Source of the DNA: Actinophytocola sp.
GTDB taxonomy: Bacteria > Actinomycetota > Actinomycetes > Mycobacteriales > Pseudonocardiaceae
Length of the DNA: 57,264 nucleotides
Direction of reading: 5' to 3'
Assembly: GCF_009379765.1 (NCBI RefSeq)
Contig: NZ_WHTD01000037.1
Coordinates: forward strand, 1-57,264
Below the pieces are notes generated by a model that made no database searches, was not told where the DNA came from, and worked only from the letters and a program-made list of their open reading frames with translations. Each line of letters opens with the position of its first letter. Positions within the stretch are counted from its first letter, which is position 1. The translations under genes were made by a program, and so were the position numbers. Shown here in pieces: positions 1 to 7,283 of the stretch.

Positions 1-2
1 TC

Positions 3-110
3 AAGATCACCGATCGTGAGATGAGAACACTCCTCGCGCGGTATCTGACCCCACACGAGTGGCACGGCGAATGGAACTACACCATCAGCCCGACCGACAC
101 ACCCAGTTGA
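3..110 (+). pseudogene. C-terminal fragment of an ISAzo13-family-like transposase
   Basis: An open frame enters from the left window edge and stops at TGA 108-110. The last 35 residues contain a HEWHGEWNYTI stretch, which resembles the highly conserved end of ISAzo13-family transposases (a His-Gly-(E/D)-Trp-Asn-Tyr-Thr signature). Upstream sequence is outside the window, so I cannot tell whether the gene is intact; it may simply be the end of a complete insertion sequence. No terminal inverted repeat is recognisable between its stop and the next gene. The family call rests on memory of the motif. Confidence 0.6.
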
Positions 111-141
111 GCGTGTTGTTCATTTCCAAGCCCTAACCTGC

Positions 142-167
142 CGGCCCCACGCACCTGTCAGGGGCCG
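142..167. terminator. Inverted repeat between convergent genes
   Basis: CGGCCCC (142-148) pairs with GGGGCCG (161-167) across a 12-nt loop. It overlaps the stop codon of the sigma-factor gene on the minus strand and lies just beyond the transposase fragment on the plus strand. There is no T tract, which is common for actinobacterial hairpins. It could end transcription in both directions. Confidence 0.4.
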
Positions 168-1651
168 TCCGGCGCAGAGGAGGGCGCGGTAGGTTCAGCC
201 GTTCGGGCGGTCTGCTGTCCCCCGCTTGGGGGTGGCGTCGAGCCCGGTGCCTGGGCGTAGCTGGTGTTCTCGGTCGTCGTCCTGGTCTGGTCCAGCGAGT
301 TGACCTCGGTGATCGTGGTCGTCTCGTAGACCACGACGTGGTCCTCGTAGGTCGTCGTCTGCCGTTCGACCCTGGTCTCCCGGTAGACGATCGGCGCGGT
401 CTCGTCGAACGGCGCCTCCTCGCTCATCATCGGCGAGTCGAGCCGGCTGCCGTCCTCCGTCGTCGTCGTGGCGGGCGCGGGCGCCTCCTCGGTCGGCGTG
501 ACGTCCCGCGCGGGCCTGTCGGCCTCGGGCGCCGGACCCTCGCGCGGCACCCTGCGGTGGGTGGTCAACTCACCCTCGGTGACCTGCAGCGACGACTCGC
601 TCGACCGACCCGCGGGCGGCTCGTCGACGTGGAGCTCGACGCCGCGCTTGCCGGCGAGGTCGACCGGGGCGGCCGAGCCGTCGCCGTCGCTGCCCCATGG
701 GGCAGCGACGAACCCGAGCACACCGATGGCGGCGGCCGAGCCGGCGGCGATGCCGATCTGGATCTTGGTGCTGACGAGGAGGCTCTTGACCGACGCGCCC
801 AGCCCGCCCGCCTGCGCGGCGAGCCCGGCCCCGGCGACGACCGCGACCGGCGCGGCGACGTACGCGGCGTGCGCGCGCAGGCCCGAGCAGACGTCCCGGA
901 GCTCGGCGTACATGGCCGTGCAGGACGCGCAGGTCTGCAGGTGAGCGCGGATCCGCCGACGCTCGATGCCCGAGGTGCTGCCCGCGGTGTACGCGCCGAG
1001 CTTCTCGAGTACCGAGCGGCAACCGGTGGCGCTGCGGTCGGCGGCGAGGTGTGCCTGCAGGTATGCGGCGCGCAGACCCTGGCGGGCGCGCCGGGCCAGG
1101 GCCGCGGTGGCGTTGGGACTGAGCCCGAAGTTGGTGGCGACGGCGGCCGGGCGCTCGCCCTCGACCTCCATCTTCCAGAGCACGTTGCGCCAGCGTTCCG
1201 GAAGGCTCGTGAACGCGCGGCGGATGAGGCTGCGCTCGGTGAACTGGCCAGAGGTGTCCGGGTCGGAGGCCGCCCGGTGGGTCAGCTCCTCGTCGCTGAC
1301 CGGCACGTCCTTGCGCCGCAGGCTCCACTCCCATGCCACCCGCCGCGCGACGATGAGCAGGTAGCCACGCACGTTGTCGACAGGTCCGGAGCCGCGCCGG
1401 ATCGCTTGGAGGACGCGGAAGAACGCCTCCGCGGTGAGGTCCTCGGCCTCGGCCCGGTCGTTGACCAGTCCGAGGGCGAGCCGGAACACGGCGGTGGAGT
1501 GCCGCGAGAACAGCTCGCCGAAGGCCGCGTCCTCACCGGCTCGGAGCCGCTCGAGCAGCGTCCGATCCTCCGCATCTGCCCCGGTCGCGTGTTCCGTCGT
1601 GCCCTTGTCCGCCCTGTTCGCTCCAGTTGATCTCGGAACTTCGCCGGTCAT
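158..1651 (-). CDS. ECF-type RNA polymerase sigma factor with C-terminal zinc-finger, membrane and Pro/Thr-rich extension
   Basis: 497 aa, much longer than the ~180-200 aa of a plain ECF sigma factor. Region 2 lies at about residues 45-115 (motif DRAEAEDLTAEAFFRV). Region 4 lies at about 150-205 (SLPERWRNVLWKMEVEGE plus a helix-turn-helix). A zf-HC2-like segment follows at about 210-255, ending HLQTCASC, the metal-binding arrangement of ZAS anti-sigma factors. Two hydrophobic stretches (about 265-290 and 300-320) and a long Pro/Thr/Glu-rich tail complete it. This layout fits ECFs with a fused anti-sigma-like domain: the protein may sit at the membrane and be held inactive until a signal arrives. 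The ATG at 1651 is preceded by GGGAGGAGG. A perfect 9-bp tandem repeat lies upstream at 1726-1743. Which genes it controls cannot be seen. Confidence 0.85.
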   Translation of the reverse strand: MTGEVPRSTGANRADKGTTEHATGADAEDRTLLERLRAGEDAAFGELFSRHSTAVFRLALGLVNDRAEAEDLTAEAFFRVLQAIRRGSGPVDNVRGYLLIVARRVAWEWSLRRKDVPVSDEELTHRAASDPDTSGQFTERSLIRRAFTSLPERWRNVLWKMEVEGERPAAVATNFGLSPNATAALARRARQGLRAAYLQAHLAADRSATGCRSVLEKLGAYTAGSTSGIERRRIRAHLQTCASCTAMYAELRDVCSGLRAHAAYVAAPVAVVAGAGLAAQAGGLGASVKSLLVSTKIQIGIAAGSAAAIGVLGFVAAPWGSDGDGSAAPVDLAGKRGVELHVDEPPAGRSSESSLQVTEGELTTHRRVPREGPAPEADRPARDVTPTEEAPAPATTTTEDGSRLDSPMMSEEAPFDETAPIVYRETRVERQTTTYEDHVVVYETTTITEVNSLDQTRTTTENTSYAQAPGSTPPPSGGQQTARTAEPTAPSSAPDGP

Positions 1652-1843
1652 CGAACCGGCACCTCCTCCCGGCCGCCACGGGAATCTGGCTCAACATGCC
1701 ACAGGACGGTTTCGTGTGGACGGCAAACGTTAAGAACGTTAAGGCGATACATACGAAGGTATTAGGCCGTTCGGCCCAGCCGAATCTCGCAGGCGGCGGG
1801 CGGATACCCCGCCGCCCGATCGGCTAAACTCGTCGCGAGCAAT
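1652..1843. promoter_or_regulatory. Divergent control region between the sigma-factor gene and tRNA-Gly, with a 9-bp tandem repeat
   Basis: The sequence AACGTTAAG occurs twice in direct tandem (1726-1734 and 1735-1743), about 75 bp upstream of the sigma gene start. A perfect tandem 9-mer in a GC-rich genome suggests a binding site for a regulator, or for the ECF factor itself if it is autoregulated. A small GGCC-GTTC-GGCC hairpin lies near 1767. No clear -35/-10 pair for the sigma gene could be chosen. Confidence 0.4.
1825..1830 (+). promoter_or_regulatory. -10 box of the tRNA-Gly promoter
   Basis: TAAACT lies 13 nt upstream of the first base of the mature tRNA, matching the actinobacterial TANNNT -10 consensus. 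No convincing -35 hexamer was identified. Confidence 0.55.
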
Positions 1844-1916
1844 GCGGACGTGGCGCAGCTGGTAGCGCATCACCTTGCCAAGGTGAGGGTCGCGGGTTCG
1901 AATCCCGTCGTCCGCT
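1844..1916 (+). tRNA. tRNA-Gly (anticodon GCC)
   Basis: A full cloverleaf can be drawn. The acceptor GCGGACG pairs with CGTCCGC. The D arm contains GGCGCAGCTGGTAGCGC. The anticodon stem TCACC/GGTGA encloses loop TTGCCAA, with GCC at positions 34-36. The T arm is built on GGGTTCGAATCCC. The discriminator is T and CCA is not encoded. The tRNA decodes GGC and GGU. A hairpin repeat follows 58 nt later on the same strand. Confidence 0.97.
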
Positions 1917-2236
1917 CGCGATGGGCGGAGTGTGCCCGCCGAACACGCGGGCCGCCTCGCTCGCCTTTTGTTCCGGGGGCCGAGCCCCCGGACCCCCACG
2001 GTGCGAACCCCTCCCGACCCAGCGTGCGGACGTTGGGATCCCGACCCACATGCATCCACCCTCGGGCCCCACGGTGCCGGCTCGCGCTGACCCAGCTTGG
2101 TTCTATGGGGTGTTCACCAGCCTCTCGGATTTCGTTTGGGACTCCTCGCTCGTTTTCGGTCTTGCGGCTCGGGCCTGGGGGCGGGGCGTGGTAACAACAT
2201 CCCGAGGACCAGGACGCACAGGGAGGCGCGGCGGCG
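1917..2236. other. Gene-free stretch holding the tRNA-trailing repeat
   Basis: 320 bases without a credible gene. It holds one full copy of the G/C hairpin repeat (1975-2026) and a degenerate second half-copy (about 2065-2100, sharing CCCCACGGTGC and GACCCAGC). A T- and CG-richer tail contains CTCGCTCG-type runs. Open frames here on both strands differ in composition from the neighbouring genes and have no ribosome binding sites. Confidence 0.6.
1975..2026 (+). repeat. tRNA-trailing G/C hairpin repeat, copy 1
   Basis: Begins with GGGGGC-CGA-GCCCCC, a 6-bp stem with a 3-nt loop, then continues through GACCCCCACGGTGCGA to CCGACCCAGCGTG. The same order of blocks recurs at 45526-45580 (plus strand) and 51071-51128 (minus strand). 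Here it starts 58 nt after the tRNA-Gly 3' end. It may end tRNA transcription or be a dispersed REP-like sequence. Confidence 0.75.
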
Positions 2237-2566
2237 ATGGGGTGGCAGGACCGGTTCCGGGAGCTCGGCGACTTGTTGATCTCCGGGGAGATCACCACCG
2301 ACGAGTACCGGACGCGGAGCGAGGAGATCCTCGCCGAGGCCGATGTCGACGCGGCCGCGGACACACAGCCCACCGAGACCGAGGCCGAGCAGGATCGGAC
2401 CCGGGTGCACATCCCGGTGTCCGCGGCCTGGGAGGCGCCGTCCGGTGAGATGACGCAGATCGTCGGCGCCCGGGACGAGACCACGACGGTCGGCAGCGAC
2501 ACGATCGGCGACAACCTCGATGGTGCGACCGTGCTGACCGAGCCGCCCGAGAGCACCGCCGACTGA
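2237..2566 (+). CDS. Small SHOCT-like protein with TQxV motifs (paralog 1 of 3)
   Basis: 109 aa, soluble and acidic. Residues 1-35 (WQDRFRELGDLLISGEITTDEY) match the N-termini of the proteins at 8624 and 9877, a short helical SHOCT-like module. The rest is a disordered, Glu/Asp/Thr-rich tail with MTQIVG and similar threonine sites. Unlike the other two it has no membrane segment. The ATG is preceded by AGGGAGG at 8-9 nt. It opens the envelope-glycan cluster, 113 bp before the large membrane protein. Function is unknown. The TQIV site could be a Ser/Thr-kinase target bound by FHA domains, which is an inference from the motif. Confidence 0.7.
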   Translation: MGWQDRFRELGDLLISGEITTDEYRTRSEEILAEADVDAAADTQPTETEAEQDRTRVHIPVSAAWEAPSGEMTQIVGARDETTTVGSDTIGDNLDGATVLTEPPESTAD

Positions 2567-2590
2567 CCATGCCGACCGACCATGCCGACC
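2565..2590 (+). repeat. 13-bp tandem repeat at a gene end
   Basis: GACCATGCCGACC occurs twice in perfect tandem (2565-2577, 2578-2590), overlapping the stop codon of the small SHOCT-like gene. Confidence 0.7.
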
Positions 2591-2679
2591 AGCGACAGAG
2601 CGCGGACACGACCCTCGGTCGCGCCCGCCGAACTGAGGCCGCTCGCTGGTGGCCTAATCGGCTTTGACATGGTATTCGG

Positions 2680-4452
2680 GTGACGAGCACGGTCTTGAAG
2701 AAGGATCCGGAGGCGGATCCGCCGCGCGAGCCGAGCACCGACGAGAGCCAGGACGGGGAGCGCGGTTCCAGAGCCGACGCGTGGGTCGCCTCGCTGAAGA
2801 GCCGGCTCACCGACCGCACCGTCGCCCGGCTCGTCGAGCTGCTCGCGCTGATCCCCACGATCGCGATCGTGCTCGAGGTGTCGCGCGCGGGGAAGCTGCA
2901 GTGGCTCGACTACTGGTACGTGCTGATCCGGATCACCAACCCGGACGGCTCGTTCCGCCTCGGCGGGATCTTCACGCCGCAGAACGAGCACCCGCTGATG
3001 ATCCCGTCGCTGCTGTACTGGCTCGACGCGCGGCTCGCGGACGGCGACAACCGGGTACTGGGCTACCTCGTCGTGGTGGTCGCCGCCGTCACCGTGCTGC
3101 TCCTGCGCTCCGCGCTGCCGAAGACCATGCCGCCGCTGCTTCGCGCCGGCCTGGTGGTCGCCGCGTCCGCGCTGATCTTCAGCCTGCAGGGCCTGCACAT
3201 GTTCGTCCGCTCGATGAGCGGCTCCGCGTGGCTCACCGCCAACCTCATCGTGGTCTGCTCGCTGCTGCTCGCGAACAAGCGCAAGTGGGTGCTCGCCTGG
3301 GTCGTCGCCGTGCTGGCGAGCATGACCTACGGCACCGCGTTCGCCCTCTGGCCCGCGCTCGCCGTGCTCGCGACGCTGCACAAGGAGCGTTGGCGGATCC
3401 GGCTCGCGCCGCTCGGCATCGGCGTCGTGATCGTCGGCATCTGGTACATCCTCAAACCCAACACGTGGCTCGGCGGCACGCCGGCCAACGACATCGGCTC
3501 GCTGCTGTACACGTTCCTCACCATCGTCGGGAAGATGTGGACGGCCGACAACTCGGGCTTCGCGGTGGCCGCCGGCGCGCTGATGCTGATCGTCTACGCG
3601 GTGCTGATGTCCAACAAGACCGCGCACGACAAGGGACTGCGGTTCTGGTGGGCGCTCGCCACCTACGGCGTGCTGGCCTGCGGCATGATCGCCACCGCGC
3701 GCATCGACTTCGGCGCCGACTTCGGCCTCACCAGCCGGTACTCCTCGCTCGCGGTCATGGTCTCGGTCCCGCTGCTCGTGCTGATGGGCGCGGTGCTCTA
3801 CAAGGGCCTGCCCCGCAACGCGCTGAAGATCGCGGTCACCGCCATCGGGGTCGGCGTCGTCGGGTTCACCCTCGGCCTGCCCACCGCGGCCGACCTGCGC
3901 AACCAGATCAAGGAGCACCCGCTCGAGGGCATCGCGATCCGCGCGGGCTACGGCGACGCGCTCGGCCCGGTGCTGCCCAAGGAGCGCGAGCTGCAGCCGG
4001 ACCTCGTGGCACTGCACCACTACCCGTTCAACGGGACGTTCACGCTCGGCTGCGGCGGCCCGGAGCTCGGCTCCACGATCACCCTCTCGAAGACCACCGC
4101 ACTGCCCCAACCCGGCACCCGCAGCCCGGACAAGCCCACCGGCATGATCGACTCGATCGAGCCGCGCGGCGAGGCCGACCTGATCACCGGGTGGGCCACC
4201 GGGGGCACCAACCGCAACGCCGACCAGGTGCGCTGCACGCTGGTCGTGGACGGGGACGGCAAGGTCGTGGGGGCCGGCGTGAGCCTGCTGCCGCGCAGTG
4301 ACGTCACCGGCAAGTACTGGGGTCTGCCACCCGACGTAGGCTTCAGGGCAATCGGACCGGTCACCGACGAGACACGCATCGTGGTCGTCTACGAAAGCGG
4401 CGCGATGCGGTGGCTGCCGGCACAGGTCAGCGACACCGGAGACGAACAGTGA
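2680..4452 (+). CDS. Polytopic membrane protein, candidate GT-C-like glycosyltransferase (paralog A)
   Basis: 590 aa from GTG 2680. A cytoplasmic N-terminus of about 65 residues precedes roughly ten membrane helices (about 50-420). A soluble C-terminal domain (about 430-585) contains LGCGGPELGSTI and a repetitive beta-rich pattern. It is a clear paralog of the protein at 14854: both carry DYWYV, RITNPDGS, QNEHPLM, YWLDAR, GDNR and SGSAWLTAN blocks in the same order. The Asp of DYW and the NEH motif fall in what should be the first large outer loop, where GT-C enzymes keep their catalytic acid. GT-C activity is therefore an inference. It is translationally coupled to the downstream GT2 by a GTGA overlap. 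A GT2 that makes lipid-linked sugars next to a GT-C-like protein is a common donor/acceptor pairing. Confidence 0.7.
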   Translation: MTSTVLKKDPEADPPREPSTDESQDGERGSRADAWVASLKSRLTDRTVARLVELLALIPTIAIVLEVSRAGKLQWLDYWYVLIRITNPDGSFRLGGIFTPQNEHPLMIPSLLYWLDARLADGDNRVLGYLVVVVAAVTVLLLRSALPKTMPPLLRAGLVVAASALIFSLQGLHMFVRSMSGSAWLTANLIVVCSLLLANKRKWVLAWVVAVLASMTYGTAFALWPALAVLATLHKERWRIRLAPLGIGVVIVGIWYILKPNTWLGGTPANDIGSLLYTFLTIVGKMWTADNSGFAVAAGALMLIVYAVLMSNKTAHDKGLRFWWALATYGVLACGMIATARIDFGADFGLTSRYSSLAVMVSVPLLVLMGAVLYKGLPRNALKIAVTAIGVGVVGFTLGLPTAADLRNQIKEHPLEGIAIRAGYGDALGPVLPKERELQPDLVALHHYPFNGTFTLGCGGPELGSTITLSKTTALPQPGTRSPDKPTGMIDSIEPRGEADLITGWATGGTNRNADQVRCTLVVDGDGKVVGAGVSLLPRSDVTGKYWGLPPDVGFRAIGPVTDETRIVVVYESGAMRWLPAQVSDTGDEQ

Positions 4453-5471
4453 CAACCGAGCCCAGCATCGAGGCCGTGCCCGACGTTCAGATCAGCGTCC
4501 TGATCCCGGTCAAGGACGAGGAGCAGACGCTGGCCACGCTGGTCGACGAGATCGGCACCATGTTCGAGACCATGCCCGAGGTCGAGTACGAAGTGATCTT
4601 CGTCGACGACGGCAGCGTGGACACCAGCTGGACGGTCATGCAGGAGCTGGCCACCACCAACGAGCGGGTCCGGGCGCTGCGGCTGCGGCGCAACTTCGGC
4701 AAGGCCGCCGCGCTCGCCGCCGCGGTCGACGAGGCGCGTGGCGAGCGGATCGTCACGATGGACGCCGACCTGCAGGACGACCCGGCCGAGGTGCCGCGGC
4801 TGCTGGCCGAGCTCGACGACGGCGCCGACCTGGTGTCCGGGCACAAGGCCGACCGCAAGGACCCGCTGGGCAAGCGGCTGCCGTCCAAGTTCTTCAACAA
4901 GATGACCGGCGTGATCACCGGCCTCAAGCTCAACGACCACAACTGCGGGCTCAAGGCGGCCAGGACCGAGGTCTACCGGCGGGTGCCGCTCTACGGCGAG
5001 CTGCACCGCTACATCCCGGCGCTGGCCCACCAGACCGGCTACCGGGTGCGCGAGCTCGCGGTCAACCACCGCCCGCGCGAGCACGGCAAGTCGAAGTACG
5101 GTTTCGAGCGCTACGTGCGCGGCGCCATCGACCTGCTGACGGTCATGACCATCACCAAGTACGGCAGGCGGCCGGCGCACCTGTTCGGCGGCCTCGGGCT
5201 CGCGTCCGGTCTGCTCGGCTTCGTCGTGCTGGCCTACCTGACGATCGCGAAGATCTTCGGCGGCGCGGCCATCGGTGACCGGCCGCTGCTGATGTTGGGC
5301 ATCCTGCTCGTGATCCTGGGCGTGCAGATGATCTCCATCGGGCTGATCGCGGAGATCGTGCTGCACCGGACGGCGAACCGGCGAGAAGCGACGGACCTGA
5401 TCTCGGAACGGACGAAGACGCTCGAGCCCGCCGACGCGGCCGAGCCCAAGCCGACGGTGAGTGCGCAATGA
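4449..5471 (+). CDS. Family 2 glycosyltransferase, GtrB/ArnC/DPM1-like
   Basis: 340 aa. The GTG at 4449 overlaps the previous stop (GTGA) and was preferred over upstream in-frame starts. The N-terminal GT-A domain (residues 9-225) shows ISVLIPVKDEEQTL, VIFVDDGSVDTS, MDADLQDDP (DxD for the metal and nucleotide sugar) and CGLKAAR. Two C-terminal membrane helices (about 240-265 and 275-300) match GtrB-type enzymes, which transfer a sugar from its nucleotide to undecaprenyl phosphate at the inner face of the membrane. Neighbouring membrane proteins would use that lipid-linked sugar outside. The sugar is not readable from sequence. Confidence 0.9.
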   Translation: MTTEPSIEAVPDVQISVLIPVKDEEQTLATLVDEIGTMFETMPEVEYEVIFVDDGSVDTSWTVMQELATTNERVRALRLRRNFGKAAALAAAVDEARGERIVTMDADLQDDPAEVPRLLAELDDGADLVSGHKADRKDPLGKRLPSKFFNKMTGVITGLKLNDHNCGLKAARTEVYRRVPLYGELHRYIPALAHQTGYRVRELAVNHRPREHGKSKYGFERYVRGAIDLLTVMTITKYGRRPAHLFGGLGLASGLLGFVVLAYLTIAKIFGGAAIGDRPLLMLGILLVILGVQMISIGLIAEIVLHRTANRREATDLISERTKTLEPADAAEPKPTVSAQ

Positions 5472-5541
5472 GCGAGCGTGCGAGCGAATCAATGTCACAG
5501 GGTGCCCACGAGTGGCAGCACCGAGCCTGCGAGGGGCTGTC
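5471..5541 (+). repeat. Short intergenic GAGCGAGCG-type repeat
   Basis: The gap between the GT2 and methyltransferase genes reads AGCGAGCGTGCGAGCGAATC, then a spacer, then CCGAGCCTGCGAGGGGCTG. It resembles a GC-rich intergenic repeat common in actinomycete genomes (GAGCGAGCG...GCGAATCA). Only one copy is visible here, so identification rests on memory of other genomes. Confidence 0.4.
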
Positions 5542-6246
5542 ATGAGTGGCATCCGGGGCGCGTACGTCATGGGCGTGAGGACGGTCCGCAAGGCCGCGGA
5601 CAAGGCCGGCCTGCTGGCGAAGCTGGAGAACAGCGAGTCGCCGCGGATGCGCCACCTGCGCACGCTGTTCTCGATCTTCGACGCTGGCGACCTCGCCCGG
5701 ATGGACCTCGCCTGGTGGAGCTACCCGGCGATGCGGCGGGTCGAGGCGTTCCTGGCCGAGCGGCCCGGCGCGCGGGTGTTCGAGTTCGGCGCGGGCGCGA
5801 GCACCGCGTGGCTCGCCCGCCGCGCCGGCCAGGTCGACTCGGTCGAGCACGACACCCGGTGGGTCGAGTACGTCCGTGAGCTGCTGGCCGACACCCCCGG
5901 GGTGAAGCTGCACGCGGTACCGGCCACGCCGGCGACCGCCGAGACCGTGATCCGGTCCGGGCGGGTCGGCCACACCGATCTCGACTTCGGCGACTACGTG
6001 GCCACGATCGACCAGGTCGGCGGCCCGTTCGACGTCATCGTGGTCGACGGGCGGGCGCGCAACGACGCGTTCCGCCGCTCGCTGGACCACCTCGCCGACG
6101 GCGGTGTCGTCGTGTACGACAACATCAGGCGCAAGCGGTACTGGGACGTCGTGTCCGCGCTCCCCGGGCTGCGCATCGAGCTGCTCAAGGGCGCCACGCC
6201 GACGCTGCCCTACCCCACGACCACCGGGCTGATCTGGCGTGACTGA
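5542..6246 (+). CDS. Class I SAM-dependent methyltransferase
   Basis: 234 aa. ATG 5542, with GAGGGG six bases upstream, fits better than the GTG 81 bp earlier, which would run through the intergenic repeat. The Rossmann signature VFEFGAGASTAWLA (motif I) is followed by DSVEHD (acidic motif II), FDVIVVDGRARND (motif IV) and VVYDNIRR. The fold suggests an O- or N-methyltransferase acting on a sugar or a small envelope precursor. It sits between a GT2 and a membrane protein, and its end overlaps the next start by 8 bp. The substrate cannot be assigned. Confidence 0.8.
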   Translation: MSGIRGAYVMGVRTVRKAADKAGLLAKLENSESPRMRHLRTLFSIFDAGDLARMDLAWWSYPAMRRVEAFLAERPGARVFEFGAGASTAWLARRAGQVDSVEHDTRWVEYVRELLADTPGVKLHAVPATPATAETVIRSGRVGHTDLDFGDYVATIDQVGGPFDVIVVDGRARNDAFRRSLDHLADGGVVVYDNIRRKRYWDVVSALPGLRIELLKGATPTLPYPTTTGLIWRD

Positions 6247-7210
6247 CGAGCCGGCCGGGACGCCCGACACACCGGTTCGGCCTCCGAAGCCGAGCCGGCG
6301 GGCCGACCTGCTGGCCATCGTCTTCGTGGTGATCGCGGTCGGCGTCGCCGGCTGGGCGCTGCGCCACCAACTGCCGGACGTGCTCGACGCGGTAGGCCGG
6401 ATCGCCTGGTGGCGCGCGGTGCTCGCGCTCGGCTGCGTGGTCGCCGGCCTGCTCGCCACGGCCGAGGTGTGGAAGTACTGCCTCGTCGCGCTCGGCTCGC
6501 GGGTCACGTCGAACGCCGCCCGGCAGATCTTCTTCCCCGCCCAGGTCGGCAAGTACCTGCCGGGCTCGATCTGGCCGTTCCTGGCCCAGATGCGGTTCGC
6601 CCGCGAGCACGGCGTGCCGGGCGGTCTCGCGTTGCTCGCCGGCTCGGTGTTCCTGGTCGTGCACGCGGTGACCTCGGTGCTGGTCGGCGCGCTGCTGCTG
6701 ATCAGCCAGCCGGACCTGGTGAGCAGGTTCGGCTGGGCCGGCGTGTGCATCCCGCTGGCGCTGGTGCTGCTGCACCCGAAGGTGATCAACCTGCTGGCCC
6801 GCAAGCTCGCCGGCCGCTCGGGGGTCGAGCCGCCGGTGCTGCGCTGGTCGCACCTGGTGCGGCCGCTGGCCTGGATGCTTCCCGCGTGGCTCGGCTACGG
6901 CGCGGCGGGCTACCTGCTGGCCGACCCGTTCACCGACTCGGTCCTGCAGCTCGCCGTGGTGTGCACGGGCGCGTTCGCGCTGGGCTGGATCGTCGGCCTG
7001 GTCGTGTTCATTGCGCCGGCCGGTGTCGGCGCGCGGGAGGCGGTGCTGATCCTCGCGCTCTCCCCACTCCTGGGCGTCGCCGCCGCGACGACGGTCAGCG
7101 TGATCCTGCGCGTGGCCCACACGCTGGCCGACATGCTGCTGGCGCTGCGGTACGGCATGGTCCGGGCCCGCCGAAACCGGCGGCACGGCCAGCCGGTGCC
7201 CTCCGCCTAG
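6239..7210 (+). CDS. Lysylphosphatidylglycerol-synthase-like membrane protein (YbhN/AglD type)
   Basis: 323 aa, start GTG 6239 overlapping the previous gene. About eight membrane helices with the pattern of the LPG_synthase_TM/UPF0104 family: FFPAQVGKYLPGSIWPFLAQM in helices 3-4 and APAGVGAREAVLILALSPLLG near the end. The family covers flippase-like domains of MprF and proteins used in lipid-linked sugar or lipid transport. Standalone members are often found in glycan clusters. Here it could flip or position a polyprenyl-linked sugar, an inference from context. It ends in a CTAG stop. Confidence 0.85.
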   Translation: MTDEPAGTPDTPVRPPKPSRRADLLAIVFVVIAVGVAGWALRHQLPDVLDAVGRIAWWRAVLALGCVVAGLLATAEVWKYCLVALGSRVTSNAARQIFFPAQVGKYLPGSIWPFLAQMRFAREHGVPGGLALLAGSVFLVVHAVTSVLVGALLLISQPDLVSRFGWAGVCIPLALVLLHPKVINLLARKLAGRSGVEPPVLRWSHLVRPLAWMLPAWLGYGAAGYLLADPFTDSVLQLAVVCTGAFALGWIVGLVVFIAPAGVGAREAVLILALSPLLGVAAATTVSVILRVAHTLADMLLALRYGMVRARRNRRHGQPVPSA

Positions 7211-7270
7211 CGTGAAACGGGCCTCGACGCGGCTTCGCTCATCTCGCGCACAGCACACATACGTGCCGGC

Positions 7271-7276
7271 TAACGT
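7271..7276 (+). promoter_or_regulatory. -10 box for a leaderless O-acetyltransferase transcript
   Basis: TAACGT lies 7 nt before GTG 7284, so the transcript would begin at or next to the start codon. This is the typical spacing of leaderless actinobacterial genes and favours GTG 7284 over the in-frame GTG at 7212. Confidence 0.55.
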
Positions 7277-7283
7277 AACGCGC

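Noticed and set aside
2664..4301. 545-codon frame overlapping the first membrane protein
   Set aside because: Arg/Ala-rich shadow of the real gene in another frame, without domains.
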